The translations under genes were made by a program, and so were the position numbers. Shown here one piece after another: positions 52,278-62,190 of a stretch of 64,000 nucleotides of DNA. The number at the start of each line of letters is the position of its first letter. Within the stretch, counting starts at the first letter, position 1. The notes under the pieces are model-generated. The model had not been told where the DNA came from, ran no database searches, and saw only the letters and a list, made by a program, of their open reading frames with translations. The DNA is from Nodularia sp034931045 (GTDB taxonomy: Bacteria > Cyanobacteriota > Cyanobacteriia > Cyanobacteriales > Nostocaceae), in assembly GCF_034931045.1 (NCBI RefSeq), contig NZ_JAYGHH010000004.1:62001-126000 (forward strand), read 5' to 3'.

Positions 52278-53246
52278 ATGACATCATCTGTGGTTTTGAT
52301 TCTTGCTGCACTATTAGATTATTTGATTGGTGATCCTTGGGGTTGGCCTCATCCGGTGCAAGTTATGGGGTGGGTAATTTCTCGCCTGACTAAATTTTTG
52401 ATCTTAGTTTGTCACCATTCTCTAACACAACGCATAGCAGGAATTTTCTTAGGCATAACCTTAATATTTGGTAGCGGTTGTATCGGTTGGTTAATCATTC
52501 AAATGGCTAAAGCGCTGCATCCATTGTGGGGAATGGTTGTAGAAAGCATTCTTCTGGCTAGTTGTTTCGCTTTTAAAAGTCTCCGAACAGCTGCAAATCA
52601 CGTTTTAAAACCATTAACAGTCGGAGATTTGGAATCAGCTCGGAATATTTTAAGTAATTATGTCGGTCGGGATACACAAAGGCTTTCAGAAGCAGAAATC
52701 TTGCGGGCTGTGTTAGAAACTGTCACCGAAAATGCTACTGATGGTGTTATGGCTCCACTGTTCTATGCTGTTGTGGGTGCTTGTGTGCCAGGTGTGGGCT
52801 TAATTCCTCTGGCTCTAGCATACAAAGCTAGTAGTACTCTTGATTCAATGGTGGGTTATCGGCAAGCGCCCTATACTTATTTGGGGTGGTTTAGTGCTAG
52901 GTTGGAAGACTATTTAACTTGGCTACCTTGTCGCTTAACGGTGATTACCTTGGCACTGTTATCACGTAAACCCTTTTATGTTTGGCGAATGTGTTGCCGA
53001 GATGCAGTTAAAGATCCTAGTCCTAACTCTGGTTGGAGTGAATGTGCTTATGCTGCTATTTTAGGTGTGCAAATGGGAGGTACAAATTGGTACGGGGGAA
53101 TACCTAAACCAAAACCACTATTAGGAGATGCAATTCATCCCATTACCCCAACTGCCATTGAAACTGCCTTATTATTGACTCGATATGCTTTTTTATTGTG
53201 GTTAGCGATCGCGATCGCTTTATTATTCATACTCATAAACAGGTAA
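52278..53246 (+). CDS. cobD: Adenosylcobinamide-phosphate synthase
   Basis: Integral membrane enzyme that joins the aminopropanol arm to adenosylcobyric acid in cobalamin synthesis (CobD/CbiB). The 322-residue sequence has LDYLIGDPWGWPHPVQVMG at the start, RNILSNYVGRDTQRLSEAEILRAVLETVTENATDGVMAPLFYAVVG in the middle, ALAYKASSTLDSMVGYR, and DPSPNSGWSECAYAAILGVQMGG near the end. Five or so membrane segments. No cobalamin riboswitch is visible in the short upstream gap. Two overlapping HIP1 sites lie at 53205-53218 in its 3' end. Confidence 0.95.
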   Translation: MTSSVVLILAALLDYLIGDPWGWPHPVQVMGWVISRLTKFLILVCHHSLTQRIAGIFLGITLIFGSGCIGWLIIQMAKALHPLWGMVVESILLASCFAFKSLRTAANHVLKPLTVGDLESARNILSNYVGRDTQRLSEAEILRAVLETVTENATDGVMAPLFYAVVGACVPGVGLIPLALAYKASSTLDSMVGYRQAPYTYLGWFSARLEDYLTWLPCRLTVITLALLSRKPFYVWRMCCRDAVKDPSPNSGWSECAYAAILGVQMGGTNWYGGIPKPKPLLGDAIHPITPTAIETALLLTRYAFLLWLAIAIALLFILINR

Positions 53247-53343
53247 TCATAAATATAAAACATTGGGCATTAAGCCATTTTTGCTCTCATCCCCTTGTAC
53301 AGCAGCGATTACTGGACTCTCTACTCATTCCCCCATCTAAACT

Positions 53344-53886
53344 ATGTCTGCCAAAGTAGTTGAAATTCTTTCCTCAGAAGACCTGCGTCGAACCTTAACT
53401 CGCCTCGCTTCTCAAATTGTGGAAAAGTCCCGTGATTTATCCCAATTAGTCCTCGTCGGTATTTATACTAGAGGAGTGCCATTAGCAGAATTATTGGCAC
53501 GTCAAATTGAAACACTCGAAGGTATTAATGTCGCAGTGGGAGCATTAGATATTACATTCTATCGAGATGATCTTGACAAAATTGGGTTAAGGACTCCAGC
53601 AAAAACTAACATCCCTTTTGACCTCACAGGAAAAACAGTTGTGTTGGTAGATGACGTAATCTTTAAAGGTCGCACAATTCGAGCGGCATTGAATGCCGTA
53701 ACTGAGTATGGTAGACCAGAAGTAATTCGTTTAGCCGTTTTGGTAGATAGGGGTCATAGAGAAGTCCCAATTCACCCAGATTTTATTGGCAAAAAACTAC
53801 CTACCGCTAAAGAAGAAATAGTAAAAGTGTATTTACAAGATTGGGATGACAGAGATGCGGTTGAGTTAATGGGCGCAAATAATTAA
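53344..53886 (+). CDS. pyrR: Bifunctional pyr operon regulator / uracil phosphoribosyltransferase PyrR
   Basis: A 180-residue PRT-fold protein. In Bacillus PyrR binds pyr mRNA and attenuates transcription and also converts uracil to UMP. Visible are LVLVGIYTRGVPLAELLARQI, GALDITFYRDDL, the PRPP-binding loop VVLVDDVIFKGRTIRAAL (about 98-115) and LAVLVDRGHREVPIHPDFIGK. ATG 53344. It is not next to other pyrimidine genes here. A dispersed repeat follows immediately. Confidence 0.95.
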   Translation: MSAKVVEILSSEDLRRTLTRLASQIVEKSRDLSQLVLVGIYTRGVPLAELLARQIETLEGINVAVGALDITFYRDDLDKIGLRTPAKTNIPFDLTGKTVVLVDDVIFKGRTIRAALNAVTEYGRPEVIRLAVLVDRGHREVPIHPDFIGKKLPTAKEEIVKVYLQDWDDRDAVELMGANN

Positions 53887-53891
53887 CAAAG

Positions 53892-54000
53892 AGGCAGGGG
53901 ATAAGAAGCAGGGGGGCAGGAAGCAGGGAGCAAGGGGGAGTTAGAAATTACTTTAAACGTCCTGTTACTTAACAACCGTTTCTCTTTTCCCCTACACTAT
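53892..54000. repeat. Dispersed repeat (~105 bp) after pyrR, copy 2
   Basis: Homologous to 22621-22725: GAAGCAGGGAGCAAGGGGGA then AGAAATTACTTTAAAC, GTTACTTAA and AACCGTT. It also starts just past a stop codon. Confidence 0.7.
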
Positions 54001-54378
54001 GCTCCTCTGCCTCTGTTGACAACATAAAGTATTCAAAATTGCATATTTATTTAATTACTTCTGTAAAAATACTTGAATCAAAAAAAATTGATGTCAACCT
54101 CCATCAGACATACTATTATAGTTGTAATAAAGTTATTTGCTGACACGTTTGAGATAATTTCAATCATAACTTTATCAAAATCAAGTGCAGTGAAGACTGA
54201 ACTGATTTGAAGTACCAATTAAGTAGATGTGTTGTAAATTTATATGGCACTTGAAACAAAACTGATCACAGGCGACTCTTTAGCATTATCTCCTCAATAC
54301 CTTTCCTACTTGATAACTTAAGATAACCACGATTAATACGAAGGCAAGTTGTAATTGAGTATTAGTAGGAAAATTTTA
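54001..54378. other. Intergenic region pyrR-sensor kinase
   Basis: About 380 AT-rich bases without a gene. AGTAGGA at about 54364-54370 is the likely ribosome-binding site of the downstream kinase. Confidence 0.45.
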
Positions 54379-56019
54379 ATGAACTCTTCAGTGTGTAATC
54401 ATGAAGCGGCCAGGATTGCGGCTTTGTATCAATATGATATTCTCGACTCTGCACCAGAACAAGGATTCGACGATCTGGCATTCTTAGCCGCCCAAATTTG
54501 TGATACACCAATAGCTTTAATTAATTTGCTTGATGCCAATCGCCAATGGTTTAAAGCAAAAATTGGGTTGAATATCCCACAAATATCAATGAATATTGGT
54601 TTCTGTAGACGTTGCGTCCAACAAAGAGAAACTCTGATTATCCCTGACACCTTAGCAGATGCAGAGTATGCCACGGATGCAGTAGTTACTTCCGAACCTT
54701 ATGCGAGATTTTATGCTGGTGTACCTTTGATAGTCCCAGGAGGTGAGGCCATTGGGACTATATCGATAGTAGATCGCATACCACGTCAAATTACTACAAA
54801 ACAGGTGGAAGCACTGCAAGCAATTAGCCGTCTTATAGTTACGCAGTTAGAAGTCAGGCGAAACTCAATTAAAGACCTCGCCGCACGTAGACGAGCCGAA
54901 ATGCAACTTTGCGAGCAAACAGCATTGTTAGACATTGCTACAGATGCCATAATTGTCCGAGATTTATCTCATAATATTTTAGTTTGGAACAAAAGCGCAG
55001 AAAATATTTATGGTTGGCCAGCAGCAGCAGCCGTGGGTAAGAATATTATGGAACTTTTGCACAACCAAGCTTTATCAAAGGACTTAGAAATTTATCAAGA
55101 TGTATTAGAGTATGGTTCTTGGCAGGGAGAGGTGCGAAAAAATAGTAAATCGGGGGCTGAAATTACAGTAGAAAGTCGTTGGACTTTACTTCGGGATGAA
55201 AATTTTCAAGCCAAATTTATCCTGATAGTGGATACAAATATTACTCAGATAAAAAAACTAGAAAAGCAATTCTTACGCGCTCAAAGGGTGGAAAAGATTG
55301 GTATGTTTGCCAGTGGCATGGCTCACGATTTAAATAATGTGTTGTCACCAATTTTAATGTCAGTACATTTATTGCAACTTAAATACAGCGATCGCGAGAC
55401 TCGGAAAATTTTATCTATCATAGAAAATAACACAAAACATGGCGTTAATTTAGTCCAACAAATACTATCTTTTGTGCAAGGAATAAGTGTTGATATTCCT
55501 GGAGAACCTGCAATCACTCAAAAGTCAGTAATTCAGGTAAAAAACTTGATTTTAGAAATGCAGCAAATTGTACGACAAACATTTCCGAAATCAATTATCC
55601 TCTCCCTAGAAATTCAACCAGATTTATTACCCATTCGGGGAAATATTACTCAATTCCATCAAATATTAATGAATTTATGCCTCAACGCTCGTGATGCTAT
55701 GCCTCATGGTGGTAATTTGTCAATATCTGCGGCAAATATTTTGATTGATGCAAATTATGCCAAGATGTATATTGATGCTCAAGTTGGTGATTATATTGTC
55801 TTGACAATTACTGATACTGGTTTAGGTATTAATCAGAAATTTTTAGATAAAATATTTGAACCATTTTTTACAACCAAGGAAATCGGTAAAGGTGTCGGAT
55901 TGGGATTATCAACGGTCTTAGGCATTATCAAAGAACATGATGGATTTATTGCTGTATCGAGTTTAGTCGGCAAAGGAACAAAATTTCAGGTATATTTGCC
56001 AGCCGTTAATCAAAAATAA
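54379..56019 (+). CDS. GAF-PAS sensor histidine kinase
   Basis: A 546-residue cytoplasmic kinase. It has a GAF domain (about 10-160, ALYQYDILDSAPEQGFDDLAFLAAQICDTPIALINLLD), a PAS domain (about 180-295, ATDAIIVRDLSHNILVWNKSAENIYGW), HisKA with the phospho-acceptor H316 in ASGMAHDLNN, and a complete HATPase domain (N-box MNLCLNARDAMPHGG, DTGLGI, EPFFTTKEIGKGVGLGLSTV). No membrane segment. The gene starts at ATG 54379 with an AGTAGGA site; a TTG at 54355 is less likely. The next kinase gene follows after 14 bases, so they are likely one transcript. Confidence 0.92.
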   Translation: MNSSVCNHEAARIAALYQYDILDSAPEQGFDDLAFLAAQICDTPIALINLLDANRQWFKAKIGLNIPQISMNIGFCRRCVQQRETLIIPDTLADAEYATDAVVTSEPYARFYAGVPLIVPGGEAIGTISIVDRIPRQITTKQVEALQAISRLIVTQLEVRRNSIKDLAARRRAEMQLCEQTALLDIATDAIIVRDLSHNILVWNKSAENIYGWPAAAAVGKNIMELLHNQALSKDLEIYQDVLEYGSWQGEVRKNSKSGAEITVESRWTLLRDENFQAKFILIVDTNITQIKKLEKQFLRAQRVEKIGMFASGMAHDLNNVLSPILMSVHLLQLKYSDRETRKILSIIENNTKHGVNLVQQILSFVQGISVDIPGEPAITQKSVIQVKNLILEMQQIVRQTFPKSIILSLEIQPDLLPIRGNITQFHQILMNLCLNARDAMPHGGNLSISAANILIDANYAKMYIDAQVGDYIVLTITDTGLGINQKFLDKIFEPFFTTKEIGKGVGLGLSTVLGIIKEHDGFIAVSSLVGKGTKFQVYLPAVNQK

Positions 56020-56033
56020 TCACTAATCAATCT

Positions 56034-59009
56034 ATGTTCAAGAAAGATTCTACCCTAATTTTAGTTGTAGATGATGATGCCTTTACACGAATGCAACTGT
56101 GCCATCTGATCAAACAAGCTGGATATCAGTCGGCAGAAGCGAGTAATGGTTTAGAGGCGATTGCTACCTGTACTCATCTCCGCCCAGATATAGTTTTGCT
56201 AGATGCCGTGATGCCAGTCATGGATGGATTTACCTGCTGTGCTGAATTGCAAACACTTCCAGATGCGGAAAACACCTCTGTGTTAATCATGACTTCTCTT
56301 TATGATCAAGCATCTGTGGAGCAAGCTTTTGCTGTGGGTGCAACTGATTTTGTCACCAAGCCGATTCAGTGGACAGTCTTATCGCACAGATTACACCGTC
56401 TTGTGGAAGCTCATCATGCCATACAGGAATTACGGCAGCAAACTCAGGTAGCACTATTGCGGGAGCAACAAATGGGAATGGCATTGGAAGCAGCCAATAT
56501 GGGTATTTGGAGCTGGAACCTTGTGACTAACCATATTACTTGGTCTGATACCCTGGAAACTCTCTATGGCATGGAAAAAGGTACTTTTGATGGTAATTAT
56601 GAAACCTTTTTTAATTGCGTTCATCCTCAAGATCAGGATCTTGTGAGGAACGCGGATCAGCGCGCGATTCGGGAAGAATTAGACTATGACATTGAGTTTC
56701 GTGTGATTTTACCCAATGGCAACATTCGCTGGTTAGCTAGTAAAGGCACTATTTTTTATGATGCTTCTGGTGTGGCTGTGCGAATAACTGGGGTAGAAAT
56801 CGATATTACCAAATCCAAGGAAGCAGAGTCAGCCTTGGAGATACGTGCTAATCAACAAGCTGTTGTGGCCGAACTTAGTCAACAGGCTTTAGCTAGTACA
56901 GATTTAACTGTACTCATGAATTCCTGTGTCACCCTTGTTGCCCAAAATCTCAAGGTGGAATATTGCAAAATTTTGGAACTTTTACCAAATGGTGAAGCAT
57001 TATTACTGCGGGCGGGAGTCGGTTGGCGATCTGGGCTGGTGGGACAAGCAATTGTCAATAATGATATAAATTCCCAAGCTGGTTATACCTTGCTTTCTCA
57101 ATTACCAGTGATGGTGACTAATTTTCACCAAGAAACGCGATTTCATAGCCCAGCCCTGTTACGTGAGCATCAAGTAGTGAGTGGTATAAGTGTGGCAATT
57201 CAGGGTCAAGAATCCCCTTTTGGCGTATTAGGCGCACATACAATCAGAGAGCATCACTTTACTAAAGATGATATTTATTTTATCCAAGCTGTAGCCAATC
57301 TTTTAGCAACAGCTATAGAGCGTCAAAGATTTGAGGATGCACTGAAAATTAGTGAAGAACGTTGGCAGTTAGCTGTGCAAAGTAGCAATGATGGTATTTG
57401 GGACTGGAATCTGAAAACTAATGAAGTATTTTTTTCAAGGCGCTGGAAGGAAATGCTTGGTTACGCAGACCACGAAATTTCCCCTAATTTTCATGAATGG
57501 ATTTCCCGAATACATCCAGAAAATCTCAATGCTGTGCGACAAGCAATTGCTGACCACAGCGCTCAGGAAACCCCATTTTTAATTAGTGAGCATCAAGTCC
57601 GGTGTCAGGATGGCTCTTACAAGTGGATTTTAGCCCGTGGTCAAGCTGTGTGGGACGAAGATAATCATGTAGTACGGATGATTGGCGGAATTATGGACAT
57701 TAGTCAACGCCGCGCCGCTTTGGATGAACTCCAACAAGTACAAACAGAATTACAACGCCAAAACTTGCGATCGCAATTATTCGCCAACATCACGCTGAAA
57801 ATTCGCCAGTCTTTACAAATTGATACTATTCTGCAAACCAGTGTGACAGAAGTCCAAAAGCTACTACACGCCGACCGGGTATTAATTTTATGTATACGTA
57901 GCAATGGTACTTACGTTGTCTTGAAAGAAGCATTAGTTCCGGGTTTCCCGATGGTTTTTGGACAGATAATCAATAATCCCTCTTTAGGAAAAGACTATAT
58001 TCAAAAATATCGCCAGGGGCAAATTACTGCAATTTCTGACATAGAACAAGCTGCACTCCAACCTTGCTATATCAAATGGCTACAAAAATTTGGTGTTAAA
58101 GCTAACTTAATTGTGCCAGTGTTCCGCGAACATCAACTTTGGGGGCTGTTAATTGCTCATCAGTGCGATCGCCCCCGGAAGTGGACAGAATGGGAAATTG
58201 AACTGTTGCGACAACTTGCAGATCAAATAGGTGTTGCCCTAGATCAGAGTTTAATCTTAGATAAAGAAACTCGTCAACGCCAAGAACTCACCCGTTCTAA
58301 TGAACAATTGCAAGAATTTGCCTTTATCGCTTCCCACGATTTACAAGAGCCGCTTCGGAAAATTATCACCTTTGGCGATCGCCTTAAAACTACCTGCGAA
58401 CATGACTTAAGTGCGCCAGGACGGGATTATTTAGAACGAATGCAGAACGCTGCTTTCAGGATGCAGACTTTGATTAAAGACCTATTGACACTTTCACGAA
58501 TTACCACCAGGGCGCAGCCTTTTGTAGTAGTAAATTTGACACATATCATACAGGAAGTCTTGTCTGATTTAGAAGTAAGTATTCAACAAACTAATGGACG
58601 TGTAGAAGTAGGCAATTTACCTACTATTAAAGCTGACCCCCTACAGATGCGCCAATTACTGCAAAATCTTATCGGCAATGCCCTGAAATTTCACCGACCT
58701 CAAATACCGCCAGTAGTCAAAGTCTACAGTGAAATTTTACCTAATCAATCAGATCAAAATTCTGTAGTTTACGATACCTGTCAAATCACTATTGAAGACA
58801 ATGGCATCGGTTTTGCACAAAAGTATGTTGACCGCATTTTTAACGTTTTTCAACGTTTGCATGGTCGTAATGAATATAAAGGTACTGGTATGGGTTTAGC
58901 CATTTGCCGGAAAATTATTGAACGACATCATGGGATAATTACAGTAGAAAGTCAACCAGGAGAAGGAGCAAAATTTATTGTGACTTTGCCCATTAATTAC
59001 AACTTCTAG
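56034..59009 (+). CDS. REC-PAS-GAF-PAS-GAF hybrid histidine kinase, possible bilin-binding GAF
   Basis: A 991-residue sensor. Order: REC (about 1-125, VVDDD and LLDAVMPVMDG), PAS (145-262), GAF1 (275-430), PAS (438-560), GAF2 (585-740), HisKA with H768 in IASHDLQEPLRKI, HATPase to 985. GAF2 is of the phytochrome/cyanobacteriochrome type: YRQGQITAISDIEQAALQPC, then YIKWLQKFGVKANLIVPVF, ending LWGLLIAHQCDRPRKWTEWE. Its Cys678 aligns with the chromophore-binding Cys of such domains, but the following His is Tyr and there is no DXCF Cys. Light sensing is therefore possible, not shown. ATG 56034. Confidence 0.9.
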   Translation: MFKKDSTLILVVDDDAFTRMQLCHLIKQAGYQSAEASNGLEAIATCTHLRPDIVLLDAVMPVMDGFTCCAELQTLPDAENTSVLIMTSLYDQASVEQAFAVGATDFVTKPIQWTVLSHRLHRLVEAHHAIQELRQQTQVALLREQQMGMALEAANMGIWSWNLVTNHITWSDTLETLYGMEKGTFDGNYETFFNCVHPQDQDLVRNADQRAIREELDYDIEFRVILPNGNIRWLASKGTIFYDASGVAVRITGVEIDITKSKEAESALEIRANQQAVVAELSQQALASTDLTVLMNSCVTLVAQNLKVEYCKILELLPNGEALLLRAGVGWRSGLVGQAIVNNDINSQAGYTLLSQLPVMVTNFHQETRFHSPALLREHQVVSGISVAIQGQESPFGVLGAHTIREHHFTKDDIYFIQAVANLLATAIERQRFEDALKISEERWQLAVQSSNDGIWDWNLKTNEVFFSRRWKEMLGYADHEISPNFHEWISRIHPENLNAVRQAIADHSAQETPFLISEHQVRCQDGSYKWILARGQAVWDEDNHVVRMIGGIMDISQRRAALDELQQVQTELQRQNLRSQLFANITLKIRQSLQIDTILQTSVTEVQKLLHADRVLILCIRSNGTYVVLKEALVPGFPMVFGQIINNPSLGKDYIQKYRQGQITAISDIEQAALQPCYIKWLQKFGVKANLIVPVFREHQLWGLLIAHQCDRPRKWTEWEIELLRQLADQIGVALDQSLILDKETRQRQELTRSNEQLQEFAFIASHDLQEPLRKIITFGDRLKTTCEHDLSAPGRDYLERMQNAAFRMQTLIKDLLTLSRITTRAQPFVVVNLTHIIQEVLSDLEVSIQQTNGRVEVGNLPTIKADPLQMRQLLQNLIGNALKFHRPQIPPVVKVYSEILPNQSDQNSVVYDTCQITIEDNGIGFAQKYVDRIFNVFQRLHGRNEYKGTGMGLAICRKIIERHHGIITVESQPGEGAKFIVTLPINYNF

Positions 59010-59451
59010 TTATAGCAAAGTGCTATAAAATGCTGACATGACTGCACTTACAGCAGAGATTTGAGCATAAAGTCATGAGAGGCGGAGGGATTAAAATTAT
59101 TATTGGTAATTGAATATATCTGTAAACTGACCCTATATCAAGACTTTGAGCTATTAACACTGTTCTCGTTCATGTGAAAATCGCTATATTCTCTCTAGAG
59201 AAGGATTACTAAAAGGCTACAAAATGGCATCCTCTAACTTAATAGATGTAGAATGTATATAGAAATATGTTCGTAATTGTATATTTAATGATTTATACGG
59301 TCTTGGTTGATGGCTAATTGATCAGTGATCGTGCAGAATAAATTGTACATTTCGGAACGGGAACAGGGAACAGAACAAAATCATAGGGATTTATATTTTT
59401 TTGGCAAAATGTATAATTAATTTTGCCGAGGTACTTAGGAGAAAATTCAGG
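59010..59451. other. Intergenic region between kinase and Rcp1-like regulator
   Basis: About 440 AT-rich bases. A small hairpin (TATAGCA-AAG-TGCTATA, 59011-59027) begins right after the stop codon of the 991-residue kinase, without a T-run. No gene is recognised. Confidence 0.45.
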
Positions 59452-59916
59452 GTGAAGAGTAGTCAAACGGCTGTAACAGTATTAATGGCAGATGATGATG
59501 AAGATGACCATATTTTAGTTCGTGCTGCATTGGCAGAAAGCAAATTGCTAATTGACCTACATATTGTGAGTAATGGCGAAGAATTATTGGATTATTTATA
59601 TAATCGTGGTCTATATGCTGACAAAAGTAAAGCCCCCATTCCAGGGTTAATTTTATTAGATTTAAATATGCCTAAAAAAGATGGTCTTGAAGTCCTCAAA
59701 GATATTAAAACAGATCCCACTTTGCGGCGGATTCCGGTGATTGTATTATCAACCTCAGAGAACAAAGAAGACATATACAAGACCTACGATTTAGGTGCAA
59801 ATTCCTTCATCACCAAACCAGTAAAATTTGCCGCCTTGGTTGAAATCATGAAAAGTATAAGAAAATATTGGTTTGAAGTAGTCCAGTTGCCACTAGACGG
59901 TGTGGAAAAAGTATGA
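59452..59916 (+). CDS. Rcp1-like single-domain response regulator
   Basis: A 154-residue CheY-like receiver with no output domain, of the Rcp1 type that usually pairs with phytochrome-like kinases. It has VLMADDDEDDHILV, the phospho-acceptor aspartate in LILLDLNMPKKDGLEVL, VIVLSTSENKEDI and the KP in FITKPVKFAALVEIM. I chose GTG 59452, which has AGGAG ten bases upstream; TTG 59401 would add 17 residues with no family support. Its stop overlaps the next start (ATGA). Confidence 0.88.
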   Translation: MKSSQTAVTVLMADDDEDDHILVRAALAESKLLIDLHIVSNGEELLDYLYNRGLYADKSKAPIPGLILLDLNMPKKDGLEVLKDIKTDPTLRRIPVIVLSTSENKEDIYKTYDLGANSFITKPVKFAALVEIMKSIRKYWFEVVQLPLDGVEKV

Positions 59917-61827
59917 ACCAGAATCTGATTAGAGTGCTATTAGTTGATGATGATGAAGACGATTATATTTTAACTCGTGATTGGTTTGGAGAGTTTCAGG
60001 TAGCTGGCTGCGAGTTGTCATGGATAGATAATTATGAAGCCGGAAAGGATGCGATCGCTAATCAAAATTATGATATTTATCTGGTAGACTATCGTTTAGG
60101 AATTAATAGCGGACTAGAACTATTACGTGAAGCAGTAGCCAACGGTTACTTGTCCCCCATAATTTTACTAACTGGTCAGGGAGACAGAGAAATAGACCTA
60201 GAAGCCATGAAAGCCGGCGCAGCAGACTATCTGGAAAAAAGCCAGTTAACGGCACCCTTGCTAGAGCGTTCTATCCGTTACGCAATGGAACGCAAACAAA
60301 CAGAACAGAAAATTCGCCAACAAGCCGCTTTACTCGACATTGCCACCGATGCCATTTTTGTCCATGATATAGGCGACCCTGTTTTATTTTGGAACAAAGC
60401 TGCGGAGAATTTATATGGTTGGAAAAAAGCAGAAGTAATTGGGAAAAAAACACACGAGCTTTGGCATGAAAAAAATGAAGCCATATTACAAGCAGCATTC
60501 CAGCATCTGATGCAACATGGTTCATGGGAGGGCGAGTTACATCAAAGAACCAAATCAGGCAAAGAAATTATTGTTGAAAGCCGTTGGACATTAGTGCAAA
60601 ACTTTGGTACTACGTCACAATCTATCCTAGTTGTCAATACCGACATTACCGAGAAAAAACACCTTGAATCTCAATTTCTCAGAGCGCAAAGATTAGAAAG
60701 CATTGGCACATTGGCAAGCGGTATCGCCCATNNNNNNNNNNNNNNNNNNNNNNNNNNNNNNCAATGTTCTTGCTCCCATCATGATGACAGCGCAACTGTT
60801 AGAATCACAAATGCACGATGAGCGCTCTCGGCGATTGTTGCCCATTTTGATTTCTAACGCTAAACGTGGAGCCAGTTTAGTTAATCAAGTTCTATCATTT
60901 ACTCGTGGTGTAGAAGGAGAGCGTACCCTTTTACAACTAAAGCATTTAATTATAGAAATTCAGCAAATCATTAAGGAAACCTTTCCCAAATCCATAGAAG
61001 TTACTATCCAAATTTGCCCAACTCTTTGGACTGTATCTGGTGATGCTACACAGTTACATCAAGTGCTAATGAATTTGTGTGTTAATGCCCGTGATGCCAT
61101 GCCCAATGGCGGTAATTTAAAAATTTTGGCAGAAAATCTGGTAGTAGATGAGAATTACGCCAGAATGAATATTGATGCTCAAGTTGGTTTCTATGTAGTT
61201 ATTACTGTTACCGATACGGGCATAGGTATTACACCGGAAATATTAGAACGGATATTTGAGCCATTTTTTACAACTAAAGAAACTGGTAAAGGTACTGGTC
61301 TTGGTCTTTCTACAGTCATAGGGATTATTAAAAGCCACGGTGGTTTTGTCAAGGTACACAGCAAACCCGGAAACGGCAGTCAATTCCAGGTTTATTTGCC
61401 AGCACAAAATATTACAGAAACCATAGAAGAAGTTGAACAAAGTTTGCCCCAAGGAAATGGAGAATTGATTTTAGTTGTAGATGATGAAGCTCCCATTCGA
61501 GATATTACCAAAACATCTTTAGAAAACCATACTTACCAAGTAATCACAGCCAAGGATGGGATTGAGGCTATAGCTTTGTATGTAGAACATCAAGACAAAA
61601 TATCTCTTGTTTTAACTGATATGCTGATGCCATCTATGGATGGAATGACAACTATTAAGACATTGCAAAAAATCAACCCAAATGTGAAAATAATTGCCGT
61701 CAGTGGATTGGCTACAACTGAAAAAGTAAAAGCGGCTTATGATGCTGGAATTAAAGCCTTTTTAGCAAAGCCGTACACAGCCAATCAGTTATTACAAATT
61801 ATTAGCACTGTTAAAAGTAAGAATTAG
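59913..61827 (+). CDS. REC-PAS-histidine kinase-REC hybrid (interrupted by assembly gap)
   Basis: One gene that looks like two because of 30 N at 60732-60761. The first part has REC (1-120, LLVDDDEDDY, LVDYRLGINSGLELL) and PAS (about 140-260) and ends at H273 in SGIAH, exactly before the N run. The second part resumes at NVLAPIMMTAQLL in another frame and has HATPase (LMNLCVNARDAMPNGG, GKGTGLGLSTVIG) and a C-terminal REC (VVDDEAPIRD, LVLTDMLMPSMDG). The expected H-D-L-N-N needs only 8 bases, which would restore the frame, so the N count is nominal. ATG 59913 overlaps the regulator stop by four bases. Confidence 0.9.
60732..60761. other. Assembly gap (30 N) at the H-box of the hybrid kinase
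   Basis: The nominal 30 N put the two flanks in different frames. Inferring the conserved AHDLNN motif, the missing bases are about 8, not 30, and the kinase is intact. Confidence 0.85.
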
Positions 61828-61985
61828 TGGACTTGCAAGACAGAGAAAACATTTAATTGTAGGTTTAATTCTGATGTCTTTGAACATCTCCTTGAATACG
61901 CTATCCTCAAAGTGACGGGTTATAGCGATCGCTCAGTTGACGAGAATAAAACTAACTATGTGAAATAATGTAAAAATATGATAAT

Positions 61986-62025
61986 TTAGCTCGTAGTCAG
62001 GGCTTTAGCCCTTCAAGACCATTGA
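61986..62025. repeat. Palindromic repeat, GTAGTCAGGGCTTTAGCCCT copy
   Basis: TTTAGCTCGTAGTCAGGGCT with the AGGGCTTTAGCCCT hairpin. It is nearly identical to the copy 74 bases downstream, so the two are a recent direct duplication. Confidence 0.8.
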
Positions 62026-62059
62026 ACCCCTTTCCTAGAACTGACATTGGATCAATGGA

Positions 62060-62096
62060 TTTAGCTCGTAGTCAGGGCCTTAGCCCTTCAAGACGG
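62060..62096. repeat. Palindromic repeat, second direct copy
   Basis: TTTAGCTCGTAGTCAGGGCC with TTAGCCCTTCAAGAC, differing from the preceding copy by one base in the shared core (T to C). Confidence 0.8.
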
Positions 62097-62149
62097 TTCG
62101 ATTAATCAAAAATTTCAATTTTTAGAATCCTCAATAGTTAACCGTATTG

Positions 62150-62190
62150 TTTAGCCCTTAATTCAGGACTAAAGTCCTGACTACAAACCT
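62150..62190. repeat. Palindromic repeat, inverted copy
   Basis: TTAGCCCTTAATTC then AGGACTAAAGTCCTGACTAC, the reverse orientation of the same family. Confidence 0.75.
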
